Notes under the pieces: model-generated | The model's database searches: none | Seen by the model: the letters and a program-made list of their open reading frames with translations, nothing else | What the model was told of the DNA's origin: nothing | In this document: positions 40,237-52,527 of the stretch, one piece after another | Layout: each line of letters opens with the position of its first letter | Position numbering within the stretch: position 1 is the stretch's first letter | Assembly (NCBI RefSeq): GCF_900103365.1 | Contig: NZ_LT629703.1 | Coordinates: 3,906,001-3,970,000 of the forward strand | Reading direction: 5' to 3' | Length of the DNA stretch: 64,000 nt | DNA from: Afipia sp. GAS231 | Lineage (GTDB): Bacteria > Pseudomonadota > Alphaproteobacteria > Rhizobiales > Xanthobacteraceae | Program-made: the position numbers and the translations under genes

Positions 40237-42447
40237 ATGGACCATTCCACGCGCCAAACCACCTCATCGTCACAGTCGGCGCGTGTCGTCGACGTGCTGG
40301 TGCCGGTTGCGCTCAATCAGGCCTATTCGTACCGGGTGCCGCGCGGCATGGAACTGAAACCCGGCGACGTCGTCTGCGTGCCGCTCGGGCCACGCGAGGT
40401 GGTGGCCGTGGTGTGGGCGGAGAACGCCACGCCCGATCCGCGCCTGCACAACCGCCTCAAGGATGTCGGCGAAAAGCTCGACGTGCCCGCTCTGAAGGAA
40501 GAACTGCGCCATCTCGTCGACTGGGTTTCCAATTACACGCTGTCCGCCCGCGGCATGGTGCTGCGCATGTGCCTGCGGATGGGCGAAAATCTCGGGCCCG
40601 AGCGGATGCGGCTCGGGGTGCGGCTGGTCGGCGAGCCGCCGCGGCGTTTGACGCCGGCGCGGCGGCGGGTGATCGAGGTGCTGTCGGATGGCCTGCTGCA
40701 CGGCAAGTCCGATGCGGCGCGGGAAGCCGGCGTCAGCGGTGGCGTGATCGACGGTCTGGTCGACGAGGGCACGCTGACAACAGAGGCGATGCCGCCGCCA
40801 CTGGCGCCGCCGGCGCCGGATCCGCACCATGCGCAACCGGAATTCTCTTCCCTGCAGCGCAGCGCCGTCGATGCGATGCGGGCGCTGGCGGCCAACGGTA
40901 GCTTTCATGTCGCGCTGCTCGATGGCGTCACCGGCTCGGGCAAGACTGAAGTCTATTTCGAGGCGATCGCCGAAACCGTTCGCCGAGCTAAGCAGACGCT
41001 GATCCTGATGCCCGAGATCGCGCTGACCGGACAATTCCTCGATCGCTTCGCGCAGCGTTTCGGCGTTCGTCCGCTGGAGTGGCATTCGGAACTGACGCCG
41101 CGGACCCGCGCGCGCAACTGGGCCGCGATCGCATCCGGCGAAGCGCCGGTCGTGGTCGGCGCCCGCTCGGCGCTGTTCATGCCCTATGCGGATCTGGGGC
41201 TGATCGTGGTCGATGAGGAGCACGACCAGGCCTACAAGCAGAGCGACGGCGCGCATTATCATGCCCGCGACATGGCGGTGGTGCGGGCGCGGATCGAAAA
41301 GATCCCGATCATCCTGGCGTCGGCGACGCCGTCGGTCGAAACCGAAGTCAACGCCCGCAAGGGCCGCTATCAGCGCGTGGCGCTGCCGTCGCGCTTCGGC
41401 GGCCAGCACATGCCGCATATCGAGGCGATCGACCTGCGCCGCGCGCCGCCGCCGCGCGGCCGTTTCATCTCGCCGCCACTGGCCGAGCAGATCAAATTCG
41501 CGATCGAGAAGCGCGAACAGGCATTGCTGTTCCTGAACCGCCGCGGCTATGCGCCACTGACGCTATGCCGGGCCTGCGGGCATCGCTTTGCCTGCACCAT
41601 CTGCGACGCCTGGTTGGTCGACCACCGGTTTCGGCAGCGGCTGGTCTGCCACCATTGCGGCTTCTCGATGCCGCGCCCGAACATCTGCCCGCATTGTTCA
41701 GCCGAGGAATCGCTGGTCGCGGTCGGCCCCGGCGTCGAGCGCCTGCAGGAGGAAGCCGCACAGTTGTTTCCGGAAGCCCGCACCATGGTGCTGTCGAGCG
41801 ATCTCATCACCTCGATCGAGACCATGCGCAGCGAACTGAACGAAATCGCCGAAGGCCGCGTTGACATCATCATCGGCACGCAACTGGTGGCGAAGGGGCA
41901 TAATTTCCCCAGGCTCAATCTGGTCGGCGTCGTCGATGCGGATTTGGGCCTCGGCAACGGCGATCCGCGCGCCGCCGAGCGGACCTGGCAGTTGCTGAAC
42001 CAGGTGATCGGCCGCGCCGGCCGCGACCAGGGTCGCGGCGTCGGCTATCTGCAAACCCATCAGCCCGAACACCCCGTGATGAAGGCGCTGATCGCCTGCG
42101 ACCGCGAGGCGTTCTACGGCTCTGAAATCGACGCGCGCGAACGCACCGGCTATCCGCCGTTCGGCCGGCTTGCCAGCCTGATCATTTCCGCCGGCGACCG
42201 GCCGACCGCGGAAGGCTTTGCGCGAAAACTTGCTGCCATCGCCCCGATCGACGAGCGCATCCAGGTGCTGGGGCCCGCCGAGGCGCCGCTGGCCGTCATC
42301 AAGGGCCGCTATCGTTTCCGGCTGCTGGTGAAGTCGCTGCGCAATGTCGACCTGTCGGACTATTTGCGTGAATGGCTCGCCGCGGGGCCGAAGACCAAGG
42401 GCAATCTCAAGCTCGAAGTGGATGTCGATCCGCAGAGCTTTTTGTGA
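40237..42447 (+). CDS. priA: Primosomal protein N' (replication restart helicase)
   Basis: DNA helicase that reloads the replisome at stalled forks. The 736-residue protein has the N-terminal fork-binding domain (VDVLVPVALNQAYSYRVPRG) and a helicase core with Walker A VTGSGKTEVYFE near residue 230. The DEEH box is in LIVVDEEHDQAYKQ. A zinc-binding insert includes CRACGHRFACTICDAW and CHHCGFSMPRPNICPHC, and motif VI is in QVIGRAGRDQGRG. Length and motif set match the family. Confidence 0.98.
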   Translation: MDHSTRQTTSSSQSARVVDVLVPVALNQAYSYRVPRGMELKPGDVVCVPLGPREVVAVVWAENATPDPRLHNRLKDVGEKLDVPALKEELRHLVDWVSNYTLSARGMVLRMCLRMGENLGPERMRLGVRLVGEPPRRLTPARRRVIEVLSDGLLHGKSDAAREAGVSGGVIDGLVDEGTLTTEAMPPPLAPPAPDPHHAQPEFSSLQRSAVDAMRALAANGSFHVALLDGVTGSGKTEVYFEAIAETVRRAKQTLILMPEIALTGQFLDRFAQRFGVRPLEWHSELTPRTRARNWAAIASGEAPVVVGARSALFMPYADLGLIVVDEEHDQAYKQSDGAHYHARDMAVVRARIEKIPIILASATPSVETEVNARKGRYQRVALPSRFGGQHMPHIEAIDLRRAPPPRGRFISPPLAEQIKFAIEKREQALLFLNRRGYAPLTLCRACGHRFACTICDAWLVDHRFRQRLVCHHCGFSMPRPNICPHCSAEESLVAVGPGVERLQEEAAQLFPEARTMVLSSDLITSIETMRSELNEIAEGRVDIIIGTQLVAKGHNFPRLNLVGVVDADLGLGNGDPRAAERTWQLLNQVIGRAGRDQGRGVGYLQTHQPEHPVMKALIACDREAFYGSEIDARERTGYPPFGRLASLIISAGDRPTAEGFARKLAAIAPIDERIQVLGPAEAPLAVIKGRYRFRLLVKSLRNVDLSDYLREWLAAGPKTKGNLKLEVDVDPQSFL

Positions 42448-42470
42448 CCGGAACGGCGAAGGTCTCTCTC

Positions 42471-42554
42471 CGTCATTGCGAGCGAAGCGAAGCAATCCAG
42501 CTCTTTGCCTAGAGGAGCTGGATTGCTTCGTCGCTTACGCTCCTCGCAATGACG
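42471..42554. repeat. Palindromic intergenic repeat (CGTCATTGCGAGCGAAGCGA type)
   Basis: Ends CGTCATTGCGAGCGAAGCGA and TCCTCGCAATGACG are complementary; inside are AGCAATCCAGCTC and GAGCTGGATTGCTTCG, also complementary. It is the most regular palindrome of this class in the window, lying just after priA. Confidence 0.88.
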
Positions 42555-42573
42555 GCCGATAGGTTCCGGGCAC

Positions 42574-42605
42574 AAAAAAGCCTGCCGTCATGTGCGACGG
42601 CAGGC
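42574..42605 (-). terminator. Intrinsic terminator after the RlpA-like gene
   Basis: GCCTGCCGTC (42580-42589) pairs perfectly with GACGGCAGGC (42596-42605) around a six-base loop. On the minus strand the stem is followed by TTTTTT (complement of 42574-42579). It lies about 90 bases after the stop of the RlpA-like gene. Confidence 0.88.
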
Positions 42606-42693
42606 TCTAGTCGGCGCGAACGAATTCGCGACCGTTACGCTACGCAACGCTTACTCGATCCGTTGGACCGGAAAACGGCGCGATGTCAGCGCT

Positions 42694-43185
42694 TTAGGAA
42701 ACGACCTCGGCGGTGACCTTGCCGACGCCGGCGCCGGTCAGTCCGATGGCACGGGCAGCGCCCGTGGAGAGATCGAGCACGCGCCCCCTGATGAAGGGAC
42801 CACGGTCGTTGATGGTGACGACGACGCTCTGGCCGCGATGGGTCACCCGGAGCTTGGTGCCGAACGGCAGCGAGCGGTGAGCCGCCGTCATGGCGTTCTG
42901 GTTGAAGCGCTGACCGGAGGCGGTCCTGCTGCCGGATTCGTTGCCGTAAAAGGAAGCCATTCCGGAGAAGCTGTGGCCACCGGAAGTGCCGCCCATCGAG
43001 GCATTGGCATCCCGCCAGTCACCGCCGGTCGACTTCGCCGCCTGGTGGAAATGGTGGCGATGATGCCTGGATTTGGCGGAAGCCTCGGAGACGCTGCCAC
43101 CGATCAGGAGAGTTGCGGCGATCAGAGCGAAAGCCGTACGCGACTGGGTTTGATTTCCCAGCACCGCTTTATTGGTATTCAACAT
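42694..43185 (-). CDS. RlpA-like septal ring lytic transglycosylase / double-psi beta-barrel protein
   Basis: A 163-residue exported protein. The signal-like region (AFALIAATLLIGGSVSEASA) is followed by an His-rich RHHRHHFHQ patch and a double-psi beta-barrel. The barrel has GMASFYGNESGSRTASGQRF, TAAHRSLPFGTKLRV and the conserved NDRGPFIRGRVLDLSTGAARAIGL. These are the RlpA family motifs, in which the barrel cleaves glycan strands that lack stem peptides. It lacks the SPOR domain seen in longer RlpA proteins. Transcription ends at the downstream terminator. Confidence 0.92.
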   Translation of the reverse strand: MLNTNKAVLGNQTQSRTAFALIAATLLIGGSVSEASAKSRHHRHHFHQAAKSTGGDWRDANASMGGTSGGHSFSGMASFYGNESGSRTASGQRFNQNAMTAAHRSLPFGTKLRVTHRGQSVVVTINDRGPFIRGRVLDLSTGAARAIGLTGAGVGKVTAEVVS

Positions 43186-43847
43186 TAAACTAGTCCCTCA
43201 GATAGTATTGCCACATATGTGACAAGTGGAACCCCCGTCCCAGTTTGTGTGACTGCCGTTTGGTTCCGCAATGAGGCATGAATTGGGCAGTAAAGCCAGG
43301 ATATGTCCGGCTGACATATCTTGTTACTGAGATCAACTAACCAGATAAAGTTCCGTAATATTTGGCTTTAACCAAATTTTAACCATTCGAATACTTGGTA
43401 TTACTGATTAGTATAGTCATTGCTCGCAACTGCGAGATTTGCGCAAGTAATCGGCGGAACCCGAAAAAGGTTCATGCCTGGCCGCTCATGGCCCCTATGC
43501 AGATACGGGTGGAACGAGTGAGTTTGTTCCCGACAAGCGGGTCGGGCAGCTGCCGGCCGGGATTTCCCGGTGCGCGAGGACTGTGAAACACGCGTCGGCC
43601 AAATCGAAAGCAGCGTCGAAAGCAGCGCCGAAAATTGACGTGCGACAAGGCATCGCCGGCGCGTGCCGTCATGTTGCACCTGCGCGCTTGCTATGTTAGC
43701 AAAGCCGCGATTTTAACGATCCCGTTACCTCGCGTGACGGTCGAAAATCGAAGTCCCGCTTGAATTCCAAGGGCTTGGATCGCTAGGCGCCGCTCACGCG
43801 GCGGCGGTCTCTGCCTTGCGAGTTTGACAGCAAAAAAAGAGCGTCTG
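43186..43847. other. Long intergenic region between the RlpA-like gene and atpH
   Basis: About 660 bases. The left half (43190-43440) is clearly more AT-rich than its surroundings and contains a perfect inverted repeat (see 43300-43320), ACCAGATAAAG and AACCAAATTTTAACC; it should hold the promoter and leader of the RlpA-like gene. The right half returns to normal composition and must hold the atp promoter. Short open frames (43395-43586 plus; 43401-43679 minus) have no recognisable domain and I do not call them genes. Confidence 0.6.
43300..43320. promoter_or_regulatory. Inverted repeat GATATGTC-N5-GACATATC
   Basis: A perfect eight-base inverted repeat with a CGGCT spacer, 115 bases upstream of the RlpA-like start, in AT-rich DNA. 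Its 21-base length and symmetry suit a helix-turn-helix dimer operator. The regulator is unknown. Confidence 0.5.
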
Positions 43848-45937
<2,090 letters not shown>

Positions 45938-45939
45938 GC

Positions 45940-46029
45940 TGTCATGGCCGGGCTTGTCCCGGCCATCCACGTCTTTGTGCGTGGATCAAAGATAAGACGT
46001 GGATGCCCGGCACGAGGCCGGGCATGACG
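45940..46029. repeat. Palindromic repeat (GTCATGGCCGGGC type) between atpA and atpG
   Basis: GTCATGGCCGGGC and GCCGGGCATGAC form the ends; inside, CCACGTCTTTGTGCGTGG and ACGTGGATGCCCGGC extend the palindrome. It lies between two genes of one operon and is probably transcribed. Confidence 0.85.
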
Positions 46030-46085
46030 AAAGAGAGGTTCGCGGTCGGGTTACTTGAGAACCTGGTCGCCGGGGTGGACTAAGA

Positions 46086-48454
<2,369 letters not shown>

Positions 48455-48463
48455 GTTAATTGT

Positions 48464-48575
48464 CGTCATTGCCGGGCAACAGCGCGAAGCGCGTCTTCGC
48501 GTAAATTGACCCGGCAATCCATCGACTAAGAAATTTTGCTTGATGGACCCGCGGGTCAAGCCCGCGGGTGACAGC
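48464..48575. repeat. Repeat between atpD and atpC
   Basis: CGTCATTGCCGGGCAA ... TTGACCCGGCAATCCATCGA, then GACCCGCGGGTCAAGCCCGCGGGTGACA. The last part is a hairpin GACCCGCGGG/CCCGCGGGT. It carries a different core from the other elements but the same CGTCATTGC end. Confidence 0.75.
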
Positions 48576-48593
48576 GAAGAGAGCGGAAACATC

Positions 48594-49001
48594 ATGGCCA
48601 CCTTCCACTTCGATCTGGTTTCACCCGAAAAGCTCGCCTTCTCCGGCGAAGTCGATCAGGTTGACGTCCCCGGCGCGGAAGGCGACTTCGGCGTGCTGGC
48701 CGGCCATGCGCCGGTTGTGGCCGCGGTTCGTCCGGGGATCCTCACCATCACCGCCGGCGGCGCGCATCAGAAGATCATCGTGCTCGGCGGCCTCGCCGAA
48801 ATGTCGGACAAGGGCCTCACCGTGCTCGCCGACGTCGCCACCTCGACAGCCGAGCTCGACCGCGCACAGTTTGCCGACACCATCGCCGAGATGGAAGCCA
48901 AGCTCGCGGAGAAGGAAGGTTCGGAGCTCGACCATGCGATCGAGCGGCTGGACCACTTCAAGAGCATCCAGCAAGAGCTCAATGCGACTGCAATGCACTA
49001 G
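48594..49001 (+). CDS. atpC: ATP synthase F1 subunit epsilon
   Basis: Subunit linking gamma to the c ring and inhibiting ATP hydrolysis. The 135-residue product begins [20 protein letters not shown] and contains [21 protein letters not shown], the family beta-barrel region, followed by a C-terminal helical hairpin. The start at 48594 is chosen over an upstream in-frame ATG at 48540 that lies within the repeat. The operon ends at the terminator 50 bases downstream. Confidence 0.98.
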   Translation: MATFHFDLVSPEKLAFSGEVDQVDVPGAEGDFGVLAGHAPVVAAVRPGILTITAGGAHQKIIVLGGLAEMSDKGLTVLADVATSTAELDRAQFADTIAEMEAKLAEKEGSELDHAIERLDHFKSIQQELNATAMH

Positions 49002-49048
49002 GCCCCGGAGCAAACGCGCCGGGGCGCATTGAAGGCCCGAACGAATTC

Positions 49049-49082
49049 AGCGCCCGTCACATCGTGACGGGCGCTTTTTTGC
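49049..49082 (+). terminator. Intrinsic terminator after the atp operon
   Basis: AGCGCCCGTCAC (49049-49060) pairs with GTGACGGGCGCT (49064-49075), a 12-base-pair perfect stem with loop ATC, followed by a T run (TTTTTT from 49075). This is the strongest terminator in the window. Confidence 0.95.
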
Positions 49083-49190
49083 GTTTTCCGGTTGTGAACA
49101 GGTCCCAACCAAGCTCGAAACGCTATAGTTGCGCCCGGGAAGTTCTGACGGCATTCTGTCGGTGCATATTTTTGTCCGAGGCTGTTTTTC

Positions 49191-50843
49191 ATGAAACGCA
49201 AGATCGCGGCGATTTTTGCGGCCGATATTGCCGGCTACAGCCGACTGGTTGCCGAGGACGAAGAGGAGACGCTGCGGCGGTTGGCGTCCTATCGTCAGGT
49301 AACCGACGATTTCATCGCCAAATGCGGCGGCCGGATCTTCAACACCGCGGGTGATGCCGTCCTCGCCGAATTTCCCAGCGCCGTCGAAGCCGTGCGCTGT
49401 GCGATCGATATCCAGGAAAGCCTGCGTACCCGGAACATGGCGTATCCGCCGAGCCGGCAGATGTCGTTCCGCATCGGCATCACCATCGGCGATGTGGTCG
49501 AGCGCGACGGCGATCTCCTCGGCGACGGCGTCAACATCGCGGCACGGCTCGAGGGGCTCGCCGAGGTCGGCGGCATCTGCGTCTCGCGCGCGGTGCACGA
49601 ACAGGTCGCCAACAAGCTGTCGGTGCAGTTCGCCGATATCGGCGCGCAGGAAGTGAAGAACATTCCGACGCCCGTGCACGCCTATATGGTGGCGATGCGA
49701 CGCGAGGACGGGACTTATTCGACCCCGCAGGTCAAGAAGCCCGTCAAGGCTTCGCCGCCGCCGAACTGGATGTGGCCGGTAGCGGTCACGCTGGTCAGCC
49801 TGGCCGCGATCGGCGCCGGCGGCTTCCTCTATTTCACCAAGCTGGAGACGCAGGCGGTCAAGGTTGCAGAGCCTGCGATCACTGTGAGCCCGGCGCCGTC
49901 GGCGGTCCCTGCGCCGGCGCCCGCGCCAGCACCGACAGCCGCCCCGGCACCCGCATCCAAAGCCGCGGCGTCCTCGCCGCCATCAGCACCGCCGGCACCT
50001 TCGCCGCCGATCGGTTCGACCGAGAAATTCGTGGCCGCGAATGTCCCGTTCGTCAGCGACAAAACCCGCGCATCGCTTGCCAGCGAGTATGCGGGGGCGA
50101 CCGCTTTCAAGGCGTTCGCGCTCAACACCGGCGGGATCAGTGCGTCTGTTGCCGCGCAACCGAGTGAAGAGGCTGCCCGGACCGCCGCCGTCGAGCAATG
50201 CCAGAAGCGGGCGGATACGGCGCAGTCGCCAAGGAAATGCGAACTCTATGCCGTCGGCGACAACGTCGTTTACGCGCACGGCAAGCCGCCGGTGCCGCCG
50301 CAGCCTTGGGTCAGGCATGACGCGGCGACCGAACAGCCATTTGTAGCCAAGGACGTGCCGCTCACGCGCGACGCCGGGAAGACAAGGATTGAGAACCTCT
50401 ATGTGCCGGGCCGAAAGGCCAAGACCATCGCGCTAGGCCCCGGCGGCGTGTTCTACTTTTTCACCGGCATGGATTCGGTGGATGAAGCCGTGCGGCGGGC
50501 CCTTGAATCATGCGGCGCCGTCGCCGGCGTTCCCTGCATGATTCTCGCGCTCAATGATAATTTCGTCGTTCCGATTCCGACCACACTGAAAGTCACCGGT
50601 TTCTTCAAGGTTGCCGGCAACGCGGTGATCGCCCCTGAAGCCCGCGACGATGTCGCCCGCAAGGTCGCTGACGCGACCAGCGGCTGGAATGCGGTCGCCG
50701 TGGGGACGGCCGGCCGGCCGGGACTCGGCCTCAAGGCGGCGTCCGAACAGGCGGCGGTCAACAGCGCGCTCGCCGATTGCGTCAAGCGGGACGGCGATTG
50801 CCATGTCATCGCGATCGGCCCGTTCTCCGTCGGGCCGAACTAG
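49191..50843 (+). CDS. Class III adenylate/guanylate cyclase with transmembrane helix and three periplasmic Cys-paired repeats
   Basis: A 550-residue protein. Residues 1-165 form a class III cyclase domain: IFAADIAGYSRL with the first metal Asp, TAGDAVLAEFPSA with the second, RIGITIGDVVERDGDLLGDGVNIAARLEGLA-type region holding the transition-state N and R, and GGICVSRAVHEQV. One membrane helix lies at about 193-216 (MWPVAVTLVSLAAIGAGGFLYF). An Ala/Pro-rich linker of about 45 residues follows. The C-terminal 250 residues contain three repeats (about 302-363, 410-462, 498-550), each with a hydrophobic strand, an Ala-rich helix and a Cys pair. The repeats resemble DUF4189-type modules. This topology puts the catalytic domain in the cytoplasm and the repeats in the periplasm. 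Confidence 0.92.
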   Translation: MKRKIAAIFAADIAGYSRLVAEDEEETLRRLASYRQVTDDFIAKCGGRIFNTAGDAVLAEFPSAVEAVRCAIDIQESLRTRNMAYPPSRQMSFRIGITIGDVVERDGDLLGDGVNIAARLEGLAEVGGICVSRAVHEQVANKLSVQFADIGAQEVKNIPTPVHAYMVAMRREDGTYSTPQVKKPVKASPPPNWMWPVAVTLVSLAAIGAGGFLYFTKLETQAVKVAEPAITVSPAPSAVPAPAPAPAPTAAPAPASKAAASSPPSAPPAPSPPIGSTEKFVAANVPFVSDKTRASLASEYAGATAFKAFALNTGGISASVAAQPSEEAARTAAVEQCQKRADTAQSPRKCELYAVGDNVVYAHGKPPVPPQPWVRHDAATEQPFVAKDVPLTRDAGKTRIENLYVPGRKAKTIALGPGGVFYFFTGMDSVDEAVRRALESCGAVAGVPCMILALNDNFVVPIPTTLKVTGFFKVAGNAVIAPEARDDVARKVADATSGWNAVAVGTAGRPGLGLKAASEQAAVNSALADCVKRDGDCHVIAIGPFSVGPN

Positions 50844-50853
50844 AGCGCCGGGT

Positions 50854-51075
50854 TCATTGCGTGGGACGGAATTCTCCGCGCGCGGCCGACGGCCGGGGGG
50901 TCTCCAGATCGTTCCCGCGCCAACTGCAGGCCAGCAGCATGAACAGCGCGCGATAGCCCTGGTATCGCGCCGCCGGACGGCTTTTCTCTCGCCCGCCCAT
51001 GATCAAGATACCGCTCTGATCGCGCAGCTGCCATTCCCAGGCCCGCCGGCGCCTGATCACAATCACTTCCTTCAT
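50854..51075 (-). CDS. Conserved small basic protein, hypothetical
   Basis: A 73-residue protein starting MKEVIVIRRRRAWEWQLRD at 51075; a TTG at 51084 could add three residues. Sequence features: an Arg-rich beta strand, a DQSGILIMGGREKSRPAARYQGYRALFMLL segment split into a turn and a helix, and a loose tail. There is no domain I recognise. The strand order and the GGREKxRPAARYQGYRALF pattern look conserved rather than random, and it lies downstream of the rppH pair on the same strand. Function unknown. Confidence 0.6.
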   Translation of the reverse strand: MKEVIVIRRRRAWEWQLRDQSGILIMGGREKSRPAARYQGYRALFMLLACSWRGNDLETPRPSAARGEFRPTQ

Positions 51076-51217
51076 GTCAGACAAAACATCTCGCGCTGCA
51101 GGTTATTCCGGACGTCATCCGTGGACACAATGACGCTTATAGTGTGTACGAGCAGGGCGGGAGTCGGTTGCAAAAAAAACGTGAGCGAACCGAGAAAAAT
51201 TCGCGTCCGGTTCTCGG

Positions 51218-51739
51218 TCAGTCGACCGCACGGCCGGTAGCGGGTTCCGCGAATTCGGCAAACAGCCGCGCCACCGTCCGGTAGACGTCGCGCCGGAACG
51301 GCACCACGAGGTCGGCGACGCGGTCGAGCCGCTCCCAGCGCCAGGCGTCGAACTCGGCCGGCTGCCCGTTGCGTGGCGTCAGCGGATCGATCTCGTCGTC
51401 CTGTCCGGTGTATCGCAGGGCGAACCATTTCTGCCGCTGGCCACGGAATTTGGCGAGGCGGTGGCCGGACGGTCCGTCATAAAGCGGGAACTCGTAAGTC
51501 ATCCAGTCGGTCTCGCCGAGATGGTCGGCGCGGCGTATGCCGGTCTCCTCCCAGAGCTCGCGCATGACCGCCTCGCGCGGGTTCTCGTCGGCGTCGATGC
51601 CGCCCTGTGGCATCTGCCATTCGAGGCCGGGCAGAATGATTTCCGGCCCGTCGTCGCGGAAACGGCGGCCGACCAGCACCTGGCCGGCGCGATTGAACAG
51701 AGCGATCCCCACATTGGGGCGATAGGGTTTGTCGGACAT
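51218..51739 (-). CDS. rppH: RNA pyrophosphohydrolase (Nudix), RppH paralogue 1
   Basis: Removes pyrophosphate from triphosphorylated 5' ends of mRNA, opening them to RNase E. The 173-residue protein starts MSDKPYRPNVGIALFNRAGQ. The Nudix box at residues 46-68 fits GX5EX7REUXEEXGU (GGIDADENPREAVMRELWEE, then TGI). Downstream [11 protein letters not shown] and EFDAWRWERLD are RppH-typical. It lies 18 bases after a paralogue on the same strand. Confidence 0.93.
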   Translation of the reverse strand: MSDKPYRPNVGIALFNRAGQVLVGRRFRDDGPEIILPGLEWQMPQGGIDADENPREAVMRELWEETGIRRADHLGETDWMTYEFPLYDGPSGHRLAKFRGQRQKWFALRYTGQDDEIDPLTPRNGQPAEFDAWRWERLDRVADLVVPFRRDVYRTVARLFAEFAEPATGRAVD

Positions 51740-51757
51740 GGCGTTTTCAAACGAGCG

Positions 51758-52261
51758 TCAGTTGCCGGCGAGGCTGGAAAATTCCTTCACCACGCGCTCA
51801 TAGACCGGTCGCTTGAACGGCACGATCAGCTCCGGCAGGTTCTTCATCGGCTCCCAGCGCCAACTGACGAACTCGGCCTTGTGGCCGCCCCCGGGGCTCG
51901 CCACGTTGATCTCGCTGTCCTTGCCGGTGAAGCGCACGGCGAACCATTTCTGCCGCTGGCCGCGATAGCGGCCCTTCCAGGTGCGCCCCGCGACGGTGCG
52001 CGGAATGTCGTAGATCAGCCAGTCGGCGACCTCGCCGAGCTTCTCCACCGAGCGGACGCTGGTTTCCTCGTAGAGCTCGCGCTTGGCCGCTGCCCAGGTG
52101 TCTTCGCCGGGATCGACGCCACCCTGCGGCATCTGCCAGACGTGGGTTTCATCGACATGTTCGATGCCGCCGGCGCGGCGGCCGATGAAGACCAGCCCCG
52201 CTGCGTTGATCAGCATCATGCCGACGCAGGTCCGGTAAGGCAGGTCTTCGTAGCGCGCCAT
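51758..52261 (-). CDS. Nudix hydrolase, RppH paralogue 2
   Basis: A 167-residue relative of RppH. It begins [22 protein letters not shown] and has the Nudix box at residues 48-70 ([28 protein letters not shown]). The last position is Ser instead of the usual Gly (EETS rather than EETG). The C-terminal [13 protein letters not shown] and [22 protein letters not shown] match RppH, so it may also act on RNA ends or on a dinucleotide polyphosphate. It is the gene closer to the YibQ-like gene. Confidence 0.9.
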   Translation of the reverse strand: MARYEDLPYRTCVGMMLINAAGLVFIGRRAGGIEHVDETHVWQMPQGGVDPGEDTWAAAKRELYEETSVRSVEKLGEVADWLIYDIPRTVAGRTWKGRYRGQRQKWFAVRFTGKDSEINVASPGGGHKAEFVSWRWEPMKNLPELIVPFKRPVYERVVKEFSSLAGN

Positions 52262-52283
52262 TCCGTCAGGGCTCCCAGATCGT

Positions 52284-52527
52284 GATGACTTTTCTTCGAG
52301 AAGTCATCCCGCTCTGTCTTTCTGTTTGAGCATGATCTCTCGGAAAACCGGTACCCACTTTTCCGGATCATGCTTGCGGCACAACCGATCGAACCGGCGT
52401 CGTCCGGAAGGCCCGGACCGGCGCCATCGGCTTGATCTATAGAGCCCCGTCCCGGGGCTCTATATCTTTATTTTGACGCGTTTTCTTCACGCGAACCGGT
52501 ACCCACTTCGCTTGAAAACGCTCTAGC
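52284..52527. repeat. Repeat cluster between the YibQ-like gene and rppH paralogue 2
   Basis: Several palindromes in 240 bases: GATGACTT...AAGTCATC (52284-52308); AGCATGATC...GATCATGCT (52329-52374), enclosing GGAAAACCGGTACCCACTTTTCC; an 11-base-pair hairpin TATAGAGCCCC/GGGGCTCTATA (52438-52464) followed by T-rich sequence; and CGCGTTTTCTTCACGCGAACCGGTACCC..., a complement of the GGAGCGTTTTCG class. It lies within one apparent transcription unit. Confidence 0.8.

Noticed and set aside
43395..43679. Short open frames in the gap before atpH
   Set aside because: Both strands give 60-90 codon frames with no domain; base composition and lack of ribosome binding sites argue against genes.
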